NCBI RefSeq assembly: GCF_000333955.1
Contig: NZ_CAPS01000070.1
Location: 1 to 64,000, forward strand
Direction of reading: 5' to 3'
Length of the DNA stretch: 64,000 nt
Origin: Rhodococcus sp. AW25M09
GTDB taxonomy: Bacteria > Actinomycetota > Actinomycetes > Mycobacteriales > Mycobacteriaceae
The notes below the pieces were generated by a model. It was not told the origin of the DNA, made no database searches, and saw only the letters and a list, made by a program, of their open reading frames with translations. The translations under genes and the position numbers were made by a program. Position 1 is the first letter of the stretch, and each line of letters begins with the position of its first letter. Positions 1 through 9,514 of the stretch are shown here, piece after piece.

Positions 1-1077
1 GAGATCGCGCGGGCAGCCGGGACGGACGAGGGCCTCCTGGACCGGTTGCGGCTCACCGCGTCGCGCATCGAGGGCATCGCCGCGGGGCTGCGACAGGTGG
101 CTGGTCTGCCTGATCCGATCGGCGAGATCATCCGCGGCTCGACGCTTGCCAACGGGCTCGAGATCAGGCAGGTGCGGGTCCCGCTCGGCGTGGTGGGCAT
201 GGTCTACGAGGCTCGGCCCAACGTCACCGTCGACGCATTCGGGCTTGCGTTCAAGTCCGGAAACGCGGTGCTGCTACGGGGGTCCTCCTCGGCCGCACAG
301 TCCAACGCCGCACTGGTCGACGCCCTGCAGGGGGCATTGCGCAGCCACGGTCTGCCCGAGGCCGCCGTGCAACTGCTCGGTAGCGCGGATCGAACGACGG
401 TCACCCACCTCATTCAAGCGCGTGGCCTGGTGGACGTCGTGATTCCGCGTGGTGGCGCAGGACTGATCGCGGCGGTCGTGCGCGATGCCACGGTCCCGAC
501 CATCGAGACCGGCGTCGGAAACTGCCACGTCTACGTTCACTCTTCCGCCGATGCGGAGACAGCAGAAAAGATCGTGCTCAACGCCAAGACCCGCCGCGTC
601 AGCGTCTGCAACGCTGCCGAAACCGTGTTGGTCGATTCCGAGATTGCCGAGACCATGGTGCCGCGGCTGCTGCAGGCCTTTCGGATGCACAGCGTCACGG
701 TGCACGGCGACCTGCCCGGGCTGGTTCCGGCTCACGACGAAGACTGGTCGCAGGAGTACCTCTCACTCGACATCGCGCTGAAGGTCGTGGACGGCATCGA
801 CGAGGCGATCGCGCACATAGACCGCTACGGCACCGGCCACACCGAGGCAATCGTCGCTGCCGATCTCGGGGCTGCCCGCGAGTTCACCCGGCGAGTCGAC
901 GCGGCCGCCGTGATGGTCAATGCCTCTACCGCGTTCACCGATGGTGAGCAATTCGGCTTCGGAGCCGAAATCGGCATCTCCACCCAGAAACTGCACGCCC
1001 GTGGACCCATGGGCTTGCCAGAATTGACCTCGACCAAATGGACCGTGTGGGGCGATGGGCACATCCGAGAAGCCTGA
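1..1077 (+). CDS. proA: Gamma-glutamyl phosphate reductase, 5'-truncated by window edge
   Basis: NADPH-dependent reduction of gamma-glutamyl phosphate to glutamate-5-semialdehyde, the second step of proline synthesis from glutamate; cytosolic. The frame is open from base 1, so the true start lies upstream of the window. 358 residues are visible against a usual length near 415-420, so about 60 N-terminal residues are missing; the TTG at 46 is internal. The aldehyde-dehydrogenase-type fold is recognisable: the [11 protein letters not shown] segment, the catalytic cysteine in [11 protein letters not shown] (about residue 203 of the visible part) and the C-terminal [19 protein letters not shown] segment. 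A MoxR/VWA pair follows on the same strand, as in M. tuberculosis. Identification is firm; only the 5' end is unknown. Confidence 0.96.
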   Translation, partial: EIARAAGTDEGLLDRLRLTASRIEGIAAGLRQVAGLPDPIGEIIRGSTLANGLEIRQVRVPLGVVGMVYEARPNVTVDAFGLAFKSGNAVLLRGSSSAAQSNAALVDALQGALRSHGLPEAAVQLLGSADRTTVTHLIQARGLVDVVIPRGGAGLIAAVVRDATVPTIETGVGNCHVYVHSSADAETAEKIVLNAKTRRVSVCNAAETVLVDSEIAETMVPRLLQAFRMHSVTVHGDLPGLVPAHDEDWSQEYLSLDIALKVVDGIDEAIAHIDRYGTGHTEAIVAADLGAAREFTRRVDAAAVMVNASTAFTDGEQFGFGAEIGISTQKLHARGPMGLPELTSTKWTVWGDGHIREA

Positions 1078-1122
1078 CGCCCCGCAGTACCGGCCAGACC
1101 CGATCTTGTTAGGAGTTATGAC

Positions 1123-2004
1123 GTGGACCGTGCTCTACCGACCACACCGCCGTTGTTCGCCAGCGTGGGAGACGTCCTCGAGCGTCTGGCCGAGACGGGC
1201 TACCTGGCAGACAAGGCGACGGCCACCTCGGTGTTTCTCGCCGATCGCCTCGGCAAGCCACTGCTGATCGAAGGTCCAGCGGGCGTCGGCAAGACCGAAC
1301 TCGCCCGAGCGGTCGCGCAGACGACCGGTGCCGAACTGGTGCGGTTGCAGTGTTACGAGGGCGTCGACGAGGCCCGAGCCCTGTACGAGTGGAACCACGC
1401 CAAGCAGATCCTGCGCATCCAGTCGGGTACCGGTGCCGATTGGGACTCGACCAAGCTGGACGTCTTCTCCGAGGAGTTTCTGCTGGCGCGGCCGTTGCTG
1501 CAGGCGATTCGACGGACCGAGCCCACGGTCCTGCTCATCGACGAGACCGACAAGGCCGATGTCGAGATCGAAGGTCTGCTGCTCGAGGTGCTCAGCGACT
1601 TCGCGATCACCATTCCCGAGCTCGGCACGATCACCGCGGAGCGCACGCCGTTCGTGGTGCTCACCTCCAACGCGACACGCGAGCTGTCCGAGGCCCTCAA
1701 ACGTCGCTGCCTGTTCCTGCACCTCGACTTTCCCGACGCGGATCTCGAGCGCCGCATTCTCGCCAGCCGCGTCCCCGAGCTGCCCGAGGCAATAGCAGAG
1801 CAGATGATCAAGACCGTGCGGGTTCTGCGTGCAATGCAGCTTAAGAAGTTGCCGTCGGTGGCGGAGACGATCGACTGGGGGCGCACGCTGTTGGCGCTGG
1901 GCATGGACACGCTCGACGACGAAGCGGTTCGCGCCACGCTCGGTGTAGTGCTGAAGCATCAGTCGGACCAGGTCCGAGCGGCAGCCGAACTTCGGCTCAA
2001 CTGA
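1123..2004 (+). CDS. MoxR-family AAA+ ATPase
   Basis: AAA+ ATPase of the MoxR group, which typically works with a von Willebrand factor A protein as a chaperone-like pair that matures or remodels a protein target; the target here is unknown. 293 residues. Walker A is GPAGVGKT at about residues 51-58, Walker B is the LLIDETDK segment near residue 140, and a sensor-type LTSNATRELS follows. GTG at 1123 is chosen because AGGAG lies 7 bases upstream at 1111-1115; the ATG at 1118 is out of frame. The partner VWA gene starts one base after the stop codon, which suggests co-translation. The pair sits between proA and nadD, as in mycobacteria. Confidence 0.9.
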   Translation: MDRALPTTPPLFASVGDVLERLAETGYLADKATATSVFLADRLGKPLLIEGPAGVGKTELARAVAQTTGAELVRLQCYEGVDEARALYEWNHAKQILRIQSGTGADWDSTKLDVFSEEFLLARPLLQAIRRTEPTVLLIDETDKADVEIEGLLLEVLSDFAITIPELGTITAERTPFVVLTSNATRELSEALKRRCLFLHLDFPDADLERRILASRVPELPEAIAEQMIKTVRVLRAMQLKKLPSVAETIDWGRTLLALGMDTLDDEAVRATLGVVLKHQSDQVRAAAELRLN

Positions 2005-2005
2005 C

Positions 2006-3421
2006 ATGCAGGCGCCGCACGGAATGCCCGGACACCTCGTCGGCTTCGTCGATGCCCTGCGTCGGCGTGGGATTTCGGTCGGTCCGTCCGAGACCGTCGA
2101 CGCCGGCCGGGTCCTGTCGGTGCTGAACCTGCTCGATCGGGAGGCGGTGCGCGAGGGACTGGCCTGCTCGCTGCTGCGACGGCCGACGCACCGCGCCGTG
2201 TTCGACGCCCTGTTCGACCTGTGGTTTCCGGTGGCTGCGGGCACCAGGGACTCGGGGCAGATCGACACTGCTCTGCCTCGCACCGAGGCCGGTGATGTCG
2301 ACATCGATGCGCTTCGAGAGCTGTTGGTCGAACTGCTGTCCGACGATTCGGCCGAGGCCGCCGAGCTGACCCAGATGTTGGCGGCACAGATGGTAGAAGA
2401 GCTCGGTCAGTACAAGTCCTCGAACGGACCGTCGTTCTCGGCCTATCAGGCCCTGCGCGATGTCGCGCCCGATACATTACTCCGCAAGATTCTCGACGGG
2501 TTGCTCGGTCGCAGCGACGACGCACCGAATCGGCCCACCGACGACTACGAATCGGAGGTGGCCAAACGTACTGCAGCGCAACGTATTTCAGATCTCCGCA
2601 AGATGGTCGAAAGCGAAACGAGGCGGCGATCGGCCGAGAAGCTGGGGCGCGAGCGGGTGGCGAGCTACGGTGTGCCCAAGCTCGCGGAGGAAGTCGATTT
2701 CCTGCGCGCCTCGGACACGGAGATGGCGGCGCTGCGACGAAACGTCACCCCGCTGGCTCGGCTGTTGGCATCGCGACTTGCGGTGCGGCGCAGTCGAAGC
2801 AGGCACGGCTCGATCGATCTGCGCCGCACGTTGCGCAAGTCGATGTCCACCGGCGGCATTCCGATCGATCTGGTCGAGCGCAAGCCGCGTCGAGCACGCC
2901 CGGAACTGGTTGTGCTGTGCGATGTCTCGGGTTCGGTGGCGGGGTTCAGCAACTTCACCCTGCTGTTGGTGCACGCATTGCGTGAACAGTTCTCGCGGGT
3001 GCGGATCTTCGCGTTCATCGACTCCACCGACGAGGTGACGCGGTTCTTCGACTCCGGTTCCGACCTCGGTGCTGCGATGAGCCGCATCGTTCGGGAGTCC
3101 GATCTGGTGACGTACGACGGGCACTCCGACTACGGCCACGCGCTGACGACCTTCGACGAGAAATACGCGCACGCGGTCACCAGTCGTAGTTCGGTGCTGA
3201 TTCTCGGCGACGCCCGCACCAACTACCGCGAACCGAAGCTACCCGCGTTGGCGCACATCGTCTCGGTGGCCAAGCATGCGTACTGGCTCAATCCCGAGCC
3301 GAAATCGCAGTGGGGTTCCGGCGATTCGGCGGCCAAGGTCTACGCCGATGTGATCGCGATGCACGAGTGCCGATCCGCCCAGCAACTCGCCACCGTGGTC
3401 TCACGGCTGCTGCCGGTGTGA
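2006..3421 (+). CDS. VWA domain-containing protein (CoxE-like), MoxR partner
   Basis: Protein of 471 residues with a C-terminal von Willebrand factor A domain. The metal-ion-dependent adhesion motif is visible as [12 protein letters not shown] (DxSGS type) around residue 305, followed by the beta-strand/helix pattern of VWA domains and a late [12 protein letters not shown] segment. The N-terminal half is charged and helical and has no motif I recognise. It starts one base after the MoxR gene, so the two are almost certainly one translational unit. By family precedent it binds the MoxR ATPase and delivers it to a substrate through the metal site. The substrate cannot be inferred here. No signal peptide or membrane segment is visible, so it is probably cytosolic. 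Confidence 0.87.
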   Translation: MQAPHGMPGHLVGFVDALRRRGISVGPSETVDAGRVLSVLNLLDREAVREGLACSLLRRPTHRAVFDALFDLWFPVAAGTRDSGQIDTALPRTEAGDVDIDALRELLVELLSDDSAEAAELTQMLAAQMVEELGQYKSSNGPSFSAYQALRDVAPDTLLRKILDGLLGRSDDAPNRPTDDYESEVAKRTAAQRISDLRKMVESETRRRSAEKLGRERVASYGVPKLAEEVDFLRASDTEMAALRRNVTPLARLLASRLAVRRSRSRHGSIDLRRTLRKSMSTGGIPIDLVERKPRRARPELVVLCDVSGSVAGFSNFTLLLVHALREQFSRVRIFAFIDSTDEVTRFFDSGSDLGAAMSRIVRESDLVTYDGHSDYGHALTTFDEKYAHAVTSRSSVLILGDARTNYREPKLPALAHIVSVAKHAYWLNPEPKSQWGSGDSAAKVYADVIAMHECRSAQQLATVVSRLLPV

Positions 3422-3451
3422 GGCGTGTGACGACCGGCAGCGCCGCGGACG

Positions 3452-3457
3452 TAGAAT
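3452..3457 (+). promoter_or_regulatory. Candidate -10 box for leaderless nadD mRNA
   Basis: TAGAAT (TANNNT class) ends 8 bases before the GTG at 3466. A transcript starting at or next to this GTG would be leaderless. This supports 3466 as the nadD start and shows that nadD can be transcribed separately from the MoxR/VWA pair. Confidence 0.5.
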
Positions 3458-3465
3458 CAGCGGTT

Positions 3466-4242
3466 GTGCAGCGCGAATCCGACTCCGGCGACGACACAGG
3501 TAGGCAGTCCGTTCGCCGTTTGGGCGTGATGGGCGGCACTTTCGACCCCATTCACCACGGGCACCTCGTCGCAGCCAGCGAAGTGGCGAACAAGTTCGGT
3601 CTGGACGAGGTCATCTTCGTCCCCACCGGAAGCCCGTGGCAGAAGGAAGGTAAAACGGTCAGCCCGGCCGAGGATCGCTACCTGATGACCGTGATCGCCA
3701 CCGCGTCCAATCCGCGATTCTCGGTCAGCCGCGTGGACGTCGATCGGGAGAAGTCGACCTACACCGTCGACACTCTGCGCGATCTGCGAGCGCAGCATCC
3801 CAATGCCGAGTTGTTCTTCATCACCGGCGCGGACGCCCTCGGGTCGATCCTGACGTGGCAGAGCTGGGAGGAGCTGTTCGAGCTCGCCAAGTTCGTGGGA
3901 GTCTCGCGTCCAGGGTTCGAGCTCGGCGTCGAACATCTGGCCAACCATCTTCGATCGTTGCCTGCCGACATACTCACATTGATGGAAATCCCGGCACTCG
4001 CGATATCGTCGACGGACTGTCGACTTCGAGCCGGTGAGAATCGGCCCGTCTGGTATCTCGTACCGGACGGCGTCGTGCAATACATCTCGAAGAGAAATCT
4101 CTACCGACCACGAGGCGCTCAGCGCCTCGACGGATCCGTCACCATGTCGGAACCGGCACCCCAGAAAAAGCAACCGGAAGGGCCGGTCACCAGCGCAATG
4201 GCCGCGAACCCGAACCATACGAGTGGGAGTACACCCAAGTGA
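3466..4242 (+). CDS. nadD: Nicotinate-nucleotide adenylyltransferase
   Basis: Transfers AMP from ATP to nicotinate mononucleotide to give deamido-NAD in NAD synthesis; cytosolic. The nucleotidyltransferase signature [12 protein letters not shown] lies near residues 23-34 and the second ATP-binding motif ISSTDCR lies near residue 182. GTG at 3466 fits a TAGAAT -10 box just upstream. Many homologues start at the ATG at 3529, directly before GGTFDP, and a GTG at 3427 is also in frame, so the start is uncertain. After the normal end (about ISKRNLYRP) there is an extra, low-complexity tail of about 42 residues rich in Pro, Gln, Lys and Ser. The stop overlaps the rsfS start by 4 bases. Confidence 0.92.
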   Translation: MQRESDSGDDTGRQSVRRLGVMGGTFDPIHHGHLVAASEVANKFGLDEVIFVPTGSPWQKEGKTVSPAEDRYLMTVIATASNPRFSVSRVDVDREKSTYTVDTLRDLRAQHPNAELFFITGADALGSILTWQSWEELFELAKFVGVSRPGFELGVEHLANHLRSLPADILTLMEIPALAISSTDCRLRAGENRPVWYLVPDGVVQYISKRNLYRPRGAQRLDGSVTMSEPAPQKKQPEGPVTSAMAANPNHTSGSTPK

Positions 4243-4628
4243 CTGCAACAGCCGAAGCCGCCGAGATGGCGCGTATCGCCGCGCTCGCAGCCGACGACAA
4301 ACTGGCCAGCGACGTGGTGATTCTCGACGTCTCCGACCAGCTCTACATCACCGATTGCTTCGTGATCGCGTCTGCGCCCAACGAGCGTCAGGTCAACTCG
4401 ATCGTGGAGAACATCGAAGATCAGCTCCGTGAGGCCGGACACAAGCCCGTTCGCCGCGAGGGCACCAGGGAAGGCCGCTGGGCGCTGCTGGACTACTCCG
4501 ACATCGTCGTGCACGTGCAGCACAACGAGGAGCGCAACTTCTATGCGCTCGAGCGGCTGTGGAAGGACTGCCCGACCATCGAGGTTCCCGGTCTCGGACA
4601 GCATCCGGCTCCGGAATCGGAGCAATGA
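4239..4628 (+). CDS. rsfS: Ribosome silencing factor RsfS
   Basis: Binds ribosomal protein uL14 on the 50S subunit and blocks subunit joining when nutrients are scarce (RsfS/Iojap/YbeB family). 129 residues, normal length. Family features visible are [24 protein letters not shown], in short segments, and the later [21 protein letters not shown] region. It starts with GTG overlapping the nadD stop by 4 bases and ends in a 4-base overlap with the next gene, so it is translationally coupled on both sides. The nadD-rsfS pairing is widespread in bacteria. Confidence 0.95.
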   Translation: MTATAEAAEMARIAALAADDKLASDVVILDVSDQLYITDCFVIASAPNERQVNSIVENIEDQLREAGHKPVRREGTREGRWALLDYSDIVVHVQHNEERNFYALERLWKDCPTIEVPGLGQHPAPESEQ

Positions 4629-5278
4629 TCAGACGGCTCATCCTGCTTCGGCACGGTCAGACGGAATACAACGCCACCGACCGCATGCAGGGTCAGCTCG
4701 ACACCGATCTCTCCGAACTCGGCCGCACTCAGGCGACGACGGCCGCTGCCGAGCTGTCGACGCGGGATCCGATTCGGATAGTCTCGTCCGATCTCCGGCG
4801 AGCCCTCGATACCGCAGTGGCACTCGGGGATTCTGCCGGTGTGTCGGTCTCGGTGGACGAGCGTCTGCGCGAAACCCATCTCGGTGAATGGCAGGGACTG
4901 ACCCACACCGAGGTCGACGGGATCGCACCCGGTGCACGCCCGGCCTGGCGCGCCGATGCCACCATCGCCCCACCGGGCGGGGAGAGCCGCATCGACGTCG
5001 CCCGTCGCAGTGTTCCCCTGGTTCGCGAGCTCCTGAGCAGTGTCACCGAATGGGGTGCCGACGGCAGCGAGCGGCCGTTGGTGCTCGTCGCACACGGGGG
5101 CTTGATCGCGGCACTGACCGCAGCGCTGCTGGATCTGCCGACCGATCGCTGGCCGGTGCTCGGTGGCCTCGCCAACACCAGCTGGGTGCAGCTCGGTGCG
5201 CACGGAGCCGGGGACGCACCGTCGTGGCGGCTGGACGTGTGGAATGCGTCGGCGCGAGTAGCCAGTGACGTCCTCTGA
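4625..5278 (+). CDS. gpgP: Histidine phosphatase, probable glucosyl-3-phosphoglycerate phosphatase
   Basis: Histidine (phosphoglycerate-mutase-like) phosphatase of 217 residues. The catalytic motif [10 protein letters not shown] gives the phosphorylated His at residue 10, and a second conserved His lies in [11 protein letters not shown] near residue 157. In M. tuberculosis the gene at the same place after rsfS (Rv2419c) is GpgP, which dephosphorylates glucosyl-3-phosphoglycerate to glucosylglycerate in methylglucose lipopolysaccharide synthesis. That specific role is inferred from synteny and from the octT gene downstream. ATG at 4625 overlaps the rsfS stop by 4 bases; an upstream in-frame extension lacks homology. 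Confidence 0.83.
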   Translation: MIRRLILLRHGQTEYNATDRMQGQLDTDLSELGRTQATTAAAELSTRDPIRIVSSDLRRALDTAVALGDSAGVSVSVDERLRETHLGEWQGLTHTEVDGIAPGARPAWRADATIAPPGGESRIDVARRSVPLVRELLSSVTEWGADGSERPLVLVAHGGLIAALTAALLDLPTDRWPVLGGLANTSWVQLGAHGAGDAPSWRLDVWNASARVASDVL

Positions 5279-6017
5279 CGAGCCTGCGGCGCGTCCCGCG
5301 CTGGTAGTACTCGCGGACTCGCTGAGCTACTACGGGCCCGAGGGCGGGCTGCCGGTCGACGATCCGCGGCTGTGGCCCAATCTCGTTGCCGCCGAACTGG
5401 GTTGGACGGTGGAATTGGTTGCGCGAATCGGGTGGACGAGCCGTGACGCGTGGTGGGCGCTGACCCAGGATCCGCGGGTGTGGGCAGCCATCCCTCGGGC
5501 CGGTGCCGTCGTGCTCGCAATCGGCGGGATGGACTCACTTCCCTCGCCGTTGCCCACCGCACTGCGCGAGCAGATCAGGTACATCAGACCTCCTGCTCTC
5601 CGACGCGTAGTTCGCGCGGGATACCAAGCGGTGCAGCCAGTTCTCTCGCATCTGGGGTGGCCGGTGGCACTGCCGCCGCGGCTCAGCGTCGACTACCTCG
5701 AGCAGACCCGCTCAGCTTTGGCCTACGTGCGTCCCGAACTTCCCGTCATCGGCACGTATCCCTCGGTGCACCGCTGCGACGCCTACGGAAAGGTGCACTC
5801 GGGCCGCGAGCCGGCCGTGCGTGCACTGCGCGCGTGGAGCAAGGACAAGGGCGTTCCGATGGTCGATCTGGCGGACGCGGTGCGCCCGAACATCGAGTCC
5901 GAGAACGCGAACCCGGACGGTATCCATTGGGGGTGGGACGCGCACGTTGCAGTGGCGGACATGATGCTCGAGGCCCTGCGACCGGTAGCGGCCGCTGCGA
6001 TGATTCCGAAGCGATGA
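5265..6017 (+). CDS. octT: Diglucosylglycerate octanoyltransferase (SGNH fold)
   Basis: SGNH/GDSL-like enzyme of 250 residues. The nucleophile block is ADSLSYYG near residue 18 and the Asp/His block is [10 protein letters not shown] near residues 217-226, matching the catalytic triad layout of the family. In mycobacteria the gene in this position (Rv2418c) is OctT, which adds an octanoyl group to diglucosylglycerate, an early step of methylglucose lipopolysaccharide synthesis. The role here rests on that synteny plus the preceding gpgP-like gene. GTG at 5265 overlaps the end of gpgP by 14 bases, and the stop overlaps the degV start by 4. Confidence 0.8.
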   Translation: MTSSDEPAARPALVVLADSLSYYGPEGGLPVDDPRLWPNLVAAELGWTVELVARIGWTSRDAWWALTQDPRVWAAIPRAGAVVLAIGGMDSLPSPLPTALREQIRYIRPPALRRVVRAGYQAVQPVLSHLGWPVALPPRLSVDYLEQTRSALAYVRPELPVIGTYPSVHRCDAYGKVHSGREPAVRALRAWSKDKGVPMVDLADAVRPNIESENANPDGIHWGWDAHVAVADMMLEALRPVAAAAMIPKR

Positions 6018-6862
6018 CCGTCGCCGTCGTCACCGACTCCTCGTCCTGCCTGCCGCCGGCACTCGCCGCCGAGCGCGGCATCTCGGTGGTGCCACTGCAT
6101 GTGCTGGTCGACGGCATCGACCATCGCGAGGGTGTCGACGACATCCCCGCGAATTCCATCTCGGGTAAGCCGGTGACCACCGCGGGCGCGTCACCGGGCG
6201 AGCTGGCCGAGGTGTACGCCGCGGCGCTCGAACGCAGTCGGGGAGCCGGTGTGGTGGCGTTGCACATCTCCCGTGGGCTGTCGAGCACATGGGAAGCAGC
6301 TCGTCAGGCTGCAGATCAGGTCGGCTCTGCCATCCGAGTGGTCGATTCCGCCTCGGCCGGAATGGGATTGGGTTTTGCCGTACTGACCGCTGCCGATTCG
6401 GCCACCGGGGGAGCGGACCTGGACGGGGTTTACCACGACGCAGTGTCAGCGGCGAAAAATTCGAGGTGTTTCATCGTGGTCGATCGCCTCGATCATCTGC
6501 GACGTGGAGGCCGAATCGGTGCGGCCGCGGCACTGCTGGGGACGGCTCTGGCCATGAAGCCGGTGCTGCACATCAGTGACGGCACGCTCGTATTGCGGGA
6601 GAAGGCGCGAACCTCCTCCAAGGCGCTGAGCAAGCTGGTCGATGCAGTCGTCGCAGCCGCGGCCGAGGTGGGCGACGATTCGGGGGTTGTGCTCGCGGTG
6701 CACCATATGCAGTGCGCAGAGCGCGCCGAGAACGTCGCCGCGATGTTGGCCTCCCGAATTCCTCTGTTCACCAGCATCGACGTGTATCCCTTCGGGGCTG
6801 TGCTGGGAGCCCATGTCGGCCCGGGTGCGGTCGGCGTCGTGGTGGCACCGGGACGCCCGTAG
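6014..6862 (+). CDS. DegV family fatty-acid-binding protein
   Basis: DegV-fold protein of 282 residues. Members bind a long-chain fatty acid in the groove between two domains; in Gram-positive bacteria some (FakB) present fatty acids to a kinase. Visible signatures are [10 protein letters not shown] at the N-terminus, ISRGLSSTW near residue 83, and the late [14 protein letters not shown] region. ATG at 6014 overlaps the octT stop by 4 bases. Its place beside the octanoyltransferase would suit a role in acyl-chain supply for methylglucose lipopolysaccharide, but that is inference. No FakA kinase is seen in the window. Confidence 0.85.
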   Translation: MTVAVVTDSSSCLPPALAAERGISVVPLHVLVDGIDHREGVDDIPANSISGKPVTTAGASPGELAEVYAAALERSRGAGVVALHISRGLSSTWEAARQAADQVGSAIRVVDSASAGMGLGFAVLTAADSATGGADLDGVYHDAVSAAKNSRCFIVVDRLDHLRRGGRIGAAAALLGTALAMKPVLHISDGTLVLREKARTSSKALSKLVDAVVAAAAEVGDDSGVVLAVHHMQCAERAENVAAMLASRIPLFTSIDVYPFGAVLGAHVGPGAVGVVVAPGRP

Positions 6863-6957
6863 CCGCGCCGATCGGACGGTTCATCCACAGGCGGCGGGTT
6901 GTGCACAGGGCAGTTCGCGACCAGCGTCGGGATACGGGTGAGCCGGGGCGCGAACAC

Positions 6958-6963
6958 TAGCGT
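6958..6963 (+). promoter_or_regulatory. Candidate -10 box for leaderless comEA mRNA
   Basis: TAGCGT lies 8 bases upstream of the comEA ATG at 6972 in the 109-base gap after degV. It suggests a leaderless transcript and an independent comEA-comEC transcription unit. Confidence 0.45.
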
Positions 6964-6971
6964 CCTCGTAC

Positions 6972-7838
6972 ATGGGCGGTGACGACGATCGGGCGCACAC
7001 GGTGGCGCGATTGAATGCCGTGCGCAGACAACCTGATTCCGCACGCGATCGCGTCGAGGTGGAGCACCCGACCCCCGACGCCCCGGCCCCGGACTGGCTG
7101 TTGCCGGATTCGCACCGACTGGGCTCCCCATGGTCGTCCGCACTCCCGCAGCGATGGCGCTCGGCCCGCGTGGACCCGGGGAGGAAGGGTGCGGTCGCAT
7201 TGGCGGCCGCCGGGATCTTCGTCGTACTCGTCGCCGCAGGTGCAGTGTTTCGAGATTCGCCGACGCCGGCACCTGTGCCGCCGCTTGCTGTGGTGACCGC
7301 CGACACGACCGTCTCCGAGGTCATGCCTGCTCCGGCAGCGGTACCCGACGTCGAGTCAGAACTGGTCGTCAGCGTCGTCGGACTGGTAGCGCAGCCCGGA
7401 CTGGTTCGGCTGCAACCGGGTTCGCGGGTGGCCGACGCGGTGGCCGCCGTCGGAGGTCCTGCGGAGGGCGGCGATCTGCTGGCGCTGAACATGGCCGCGC
7501 GAGTGTCCGACGGTGATCAGATCGTCGTCGGAGTGGTGCCACCGGAAGCAGGCCCGCCGGTAAGCAGTACGACATCGGCGCAGAGTCTGACAACGGACAG
7601 CAGTGGGTCGTCGATCGATCTCCCGGCGGGTTCCGCCTCCGGTGGGACGGTGGACCTCAACGCCGCCACTGTCGCCGAACTGGATGCGTTGCCGGGGGTG
7701 GGGCCGGTGACCGCGACATCGATCGTCAGTTGGCGAGAGACCAACGGCCGCTTTCTCACTGTGGATCAGCTCGCCGAAGTGGACGGTATCGGGCCCGGCA
7801 GGCTGGCGAAGATCCGGGACCTGGTGCACGTCGGATGA
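6972..7838 (+). CDS. comEA: ComEA-like helix-hairpin-helix DNA-binding protein
   Basis: Membrane-anchored DNA-binding protein of 288 residues, related to the DNA receptor of natural transformation. An N-terminal cytosolic stretch of about 75 residues is followed by one hydrophobic helix (about residues 77-95), then an SLBB-type domain starting near VGLVAQPGLVRLQPGS, a Ser/Gly linker, and a C-terminal double helix-hairpin-helix (DLNAATVAELDALPGVGP and the later VDGIGPGRLAKI). The ATG at 6972 is supported by a TAGCGT box 8 bases upstream. The stop overlaps comEC by 4 bases. Whether this organism takes up DNA cannot be told; the pair is conserved in mycobacteria as well. Confidence 0.88.
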   Translation: MGGDDDRAHTVARLNAVRRQPDSARDRVEVEHPTPDAPAPDWLLPDSHRLGSPWSSALPQRWRSARVDPGRKGAVALAAAGIFVVLVAAGAVFRDSPTPAPVPPLAVVTADTTVSEVMPAPAAVPDVESELVVSVVGLVAQPGLVRLQPGSRVADAVAAVGGPAEGGDLLALNMAARVSDGDQIVVGVVPPEAGPPVSSTTSAQSLTTDSSGSSIDLPAGSASGGTVDLNAATVAELDALPGVGPVTATSIVSWRETNGRFLTVDQLAEVDGIGPGRLAKIRDLVHVG

Positions 7839-9457
7839 GGACTGATGCCGCGTCGGAAAGTACTGCGGTGCCCAGCACTGCTCAGGCCAGCGCTGCGCCG
7901 ACCGAGGAGTTCCTACCGTTCGATGTGCGCCTGGTTCCGGCCGCCGTGGTGTGCTGGTCGATCACCGCGGTGGGAATCCTCGGCGGCCCCGGCGGCGCGC
8001 TGGTCGCCACCGCGTCGACGGGCACAGTGGTTCTTTTCGGTTCGTGGGCGCTTCATCTGGTCGCGGCGCGCCGTACCGCGACCGGGCCCAGTTGGGCGGG
8101 AGTGGCCACCGTCGTCATGCTTGCCCTGTGCTTCGGTGCGGCGATCTGGCTTCAGATGCGCGCGGTGGCAGAGCATCCCGTGGCGGCGGCCGCGGAGAAC
8201 CGCGCGTGGATCACGGCGTCGGTGCGACTGGAGGAGGATCCACGGCGACTGTCGTCCGCAGGGCCCTCGATGGTGCTGGTGAAGGCTGAGCTCGATCGCG
8301 TCGACCTGGTCGGTACCGCACTGTTCGTCGGCGGACGGGTGTCGATCATCGCACCGGAGTCGAGCTGGTCGGCACTGCTGCCCGGCCAGGAAATAACCGT
8401 TCGGGGCAGACTCGGTGAGCCGAGTCGCCCGGATATGACCGTGGCGGTGATCCGCACATCGGCACCGCCCGTCACCGTCGCAGAGCCCGGGACGATCTCC
8501 GCTGCAGCAGGTACATTCAGGACCGATCTCACTGCAGTGGCGCAGAATTCGATGCCACCCGATCGCGCAGGTCTGCTTCCCGGTCTCGTGGTCGGAGACA
8601 TCTCACGGATGGACGAGACGGTGGCCGAGAACTTCCGGGCGGCCGGTCTGACCCATCTGACCGCGGTGTCGGGTGCGAATTTCTCCATCCTGATCGGTGC
8701 GGTGCTGTTGGTGTTGCGCGGCGTCGGCATCGGTCCGCGAGCCACGGTGGTAGTCGCGTTCGTCGTGCTGGTCGCCTTCGTGATCGTGGCGCGGCCGTCG
8801 CCGAGTGTGCTGCGTGCGGCAGTGATGGGGTCGATCGGGCTGTTGGCGCTCGTGACCGGTAGGCGCAGGCAAGCAGTTCCCGCGCTGTGCGGAGCGGTGC
8901 TGGCATTGCTCGCCTGGTGGCCGAGGCTGGCAGTGGACGTCGGATTCGTCCTGTCGGTGTTCGCCACAGCCGGACTGGTACTCGTCGCACCGATCTGGGT
9001 CGACTGGCTCCGGGGCCACGGCTGGCCCAGGACGGCCGCCGAGGTGGTCGCGGTCGCCGCAGCGGCGCACGCGGTAACTGCCCCGGTGGTCGCGGCAATG
9101 GCAGGAACCTTCAGTGTGGTGGGCGTCGCTGCGAACGTGTTGGTGGCACCGGTCGTCGCGCCGATCACGGTGGTGGGCATCGTGACCGCCGTGATCGCAA
9201 CCGTGAGCACCTCTCTCGCCGAGTTGACGGCGCAGCTGGCGTCGGCTCCGCTGTGGTGGTTGATCGCGGTGGCCGAGCGGGCCGCGTCGGTACCGGCAGC
9301 GGGCATCGTCACCCCGGGCGGTCTGTGGGGCGCGGTACTGACACTGTGCGGGACCGCCGCACTGCTGGCGTCGTTGCGGTTGAAGGTGATTCGGTGGATT
9401 GCCGCGGCAGTGTCGCTGGCGGCGTTGGCGCTGTGGACGGCAGATGTGTTGTGGTGA
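7835..9457 (+). CDS. comEC: ComEC-type competence channel lacking the metallo-beta-lactamase domain
   Basis: Polytopic membrane protein of 540 residues related to the ComEC/Rec2 DNA-transport channel. An OB-like soluble region (about residues 100-225) lies between N-terminal membrane helices and the competence domain, whose signature HLTAVSGANFSILIGAVLLVL lies near residue 270 (given here in parts: HLTAVSGANFS, then ILIGAVLL). Full-length ComEC is usually 750-800 residues and ends in a metallo-beta-lactamase-like nuclease domain; here the protein stops after the last helices with no HxHxDH motif. The M. tuberculosis homologue is similarly short, so this is probably a lineage feature and not damage. 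ATG at 7835 overlaps the comEA stop by 4 bases. Confidence 0.87.
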   Translation: MRTDAASESTAVPSTAQASAAPTEEFLPFDVRLVPAAVVCWSITAVGILGGPGGALVATASTGTVVLFGSWALHLVAARRTATGPSWAGVATVVMLALCFGAAIWLQMRAVAEHPVAAAAENRAWITASVRLEEDPRRLSSAGPSMVLVKAELDRVDLVGTALFVGGRVSIIAPESSWSALLPGQEITVRGRLGEPSRPDMTVAVIRTSAPPVTVAEPGTISAAAGTFRTDLTAVAQNSMPPDRAGLLPGLVVGDISRMDETVAENFRAAGLTHLTAVSGANFSILIGAVLLVLRGVGIGPRATVVVAFVVLVAFVIVARPSPSVLRAAVMGSIGLLALVTGRRRQAVPALCGAVLALLAWWPRLAVDVGFVLSVFATAGLVLVAPIWVDWLRGHGWPRTAAEVVAVAAAAHAVTAPVVAAMAGTFSVVGVAANVLVAPVVAPITVVGIVTAVIATVSTSLAELTAQLASAPLWWLIAVAERAASVPAAGIVTPGGLWGAVLTLCGTAALLASLRLKVIRWIAAAVSLAALALWTADVLW

Positions 9458-9514
9458 GTGACAAGCACGCAGCGGATGTTCGAGCTGTCGGCCACCCATG
9501 GCACGATCACTGGT

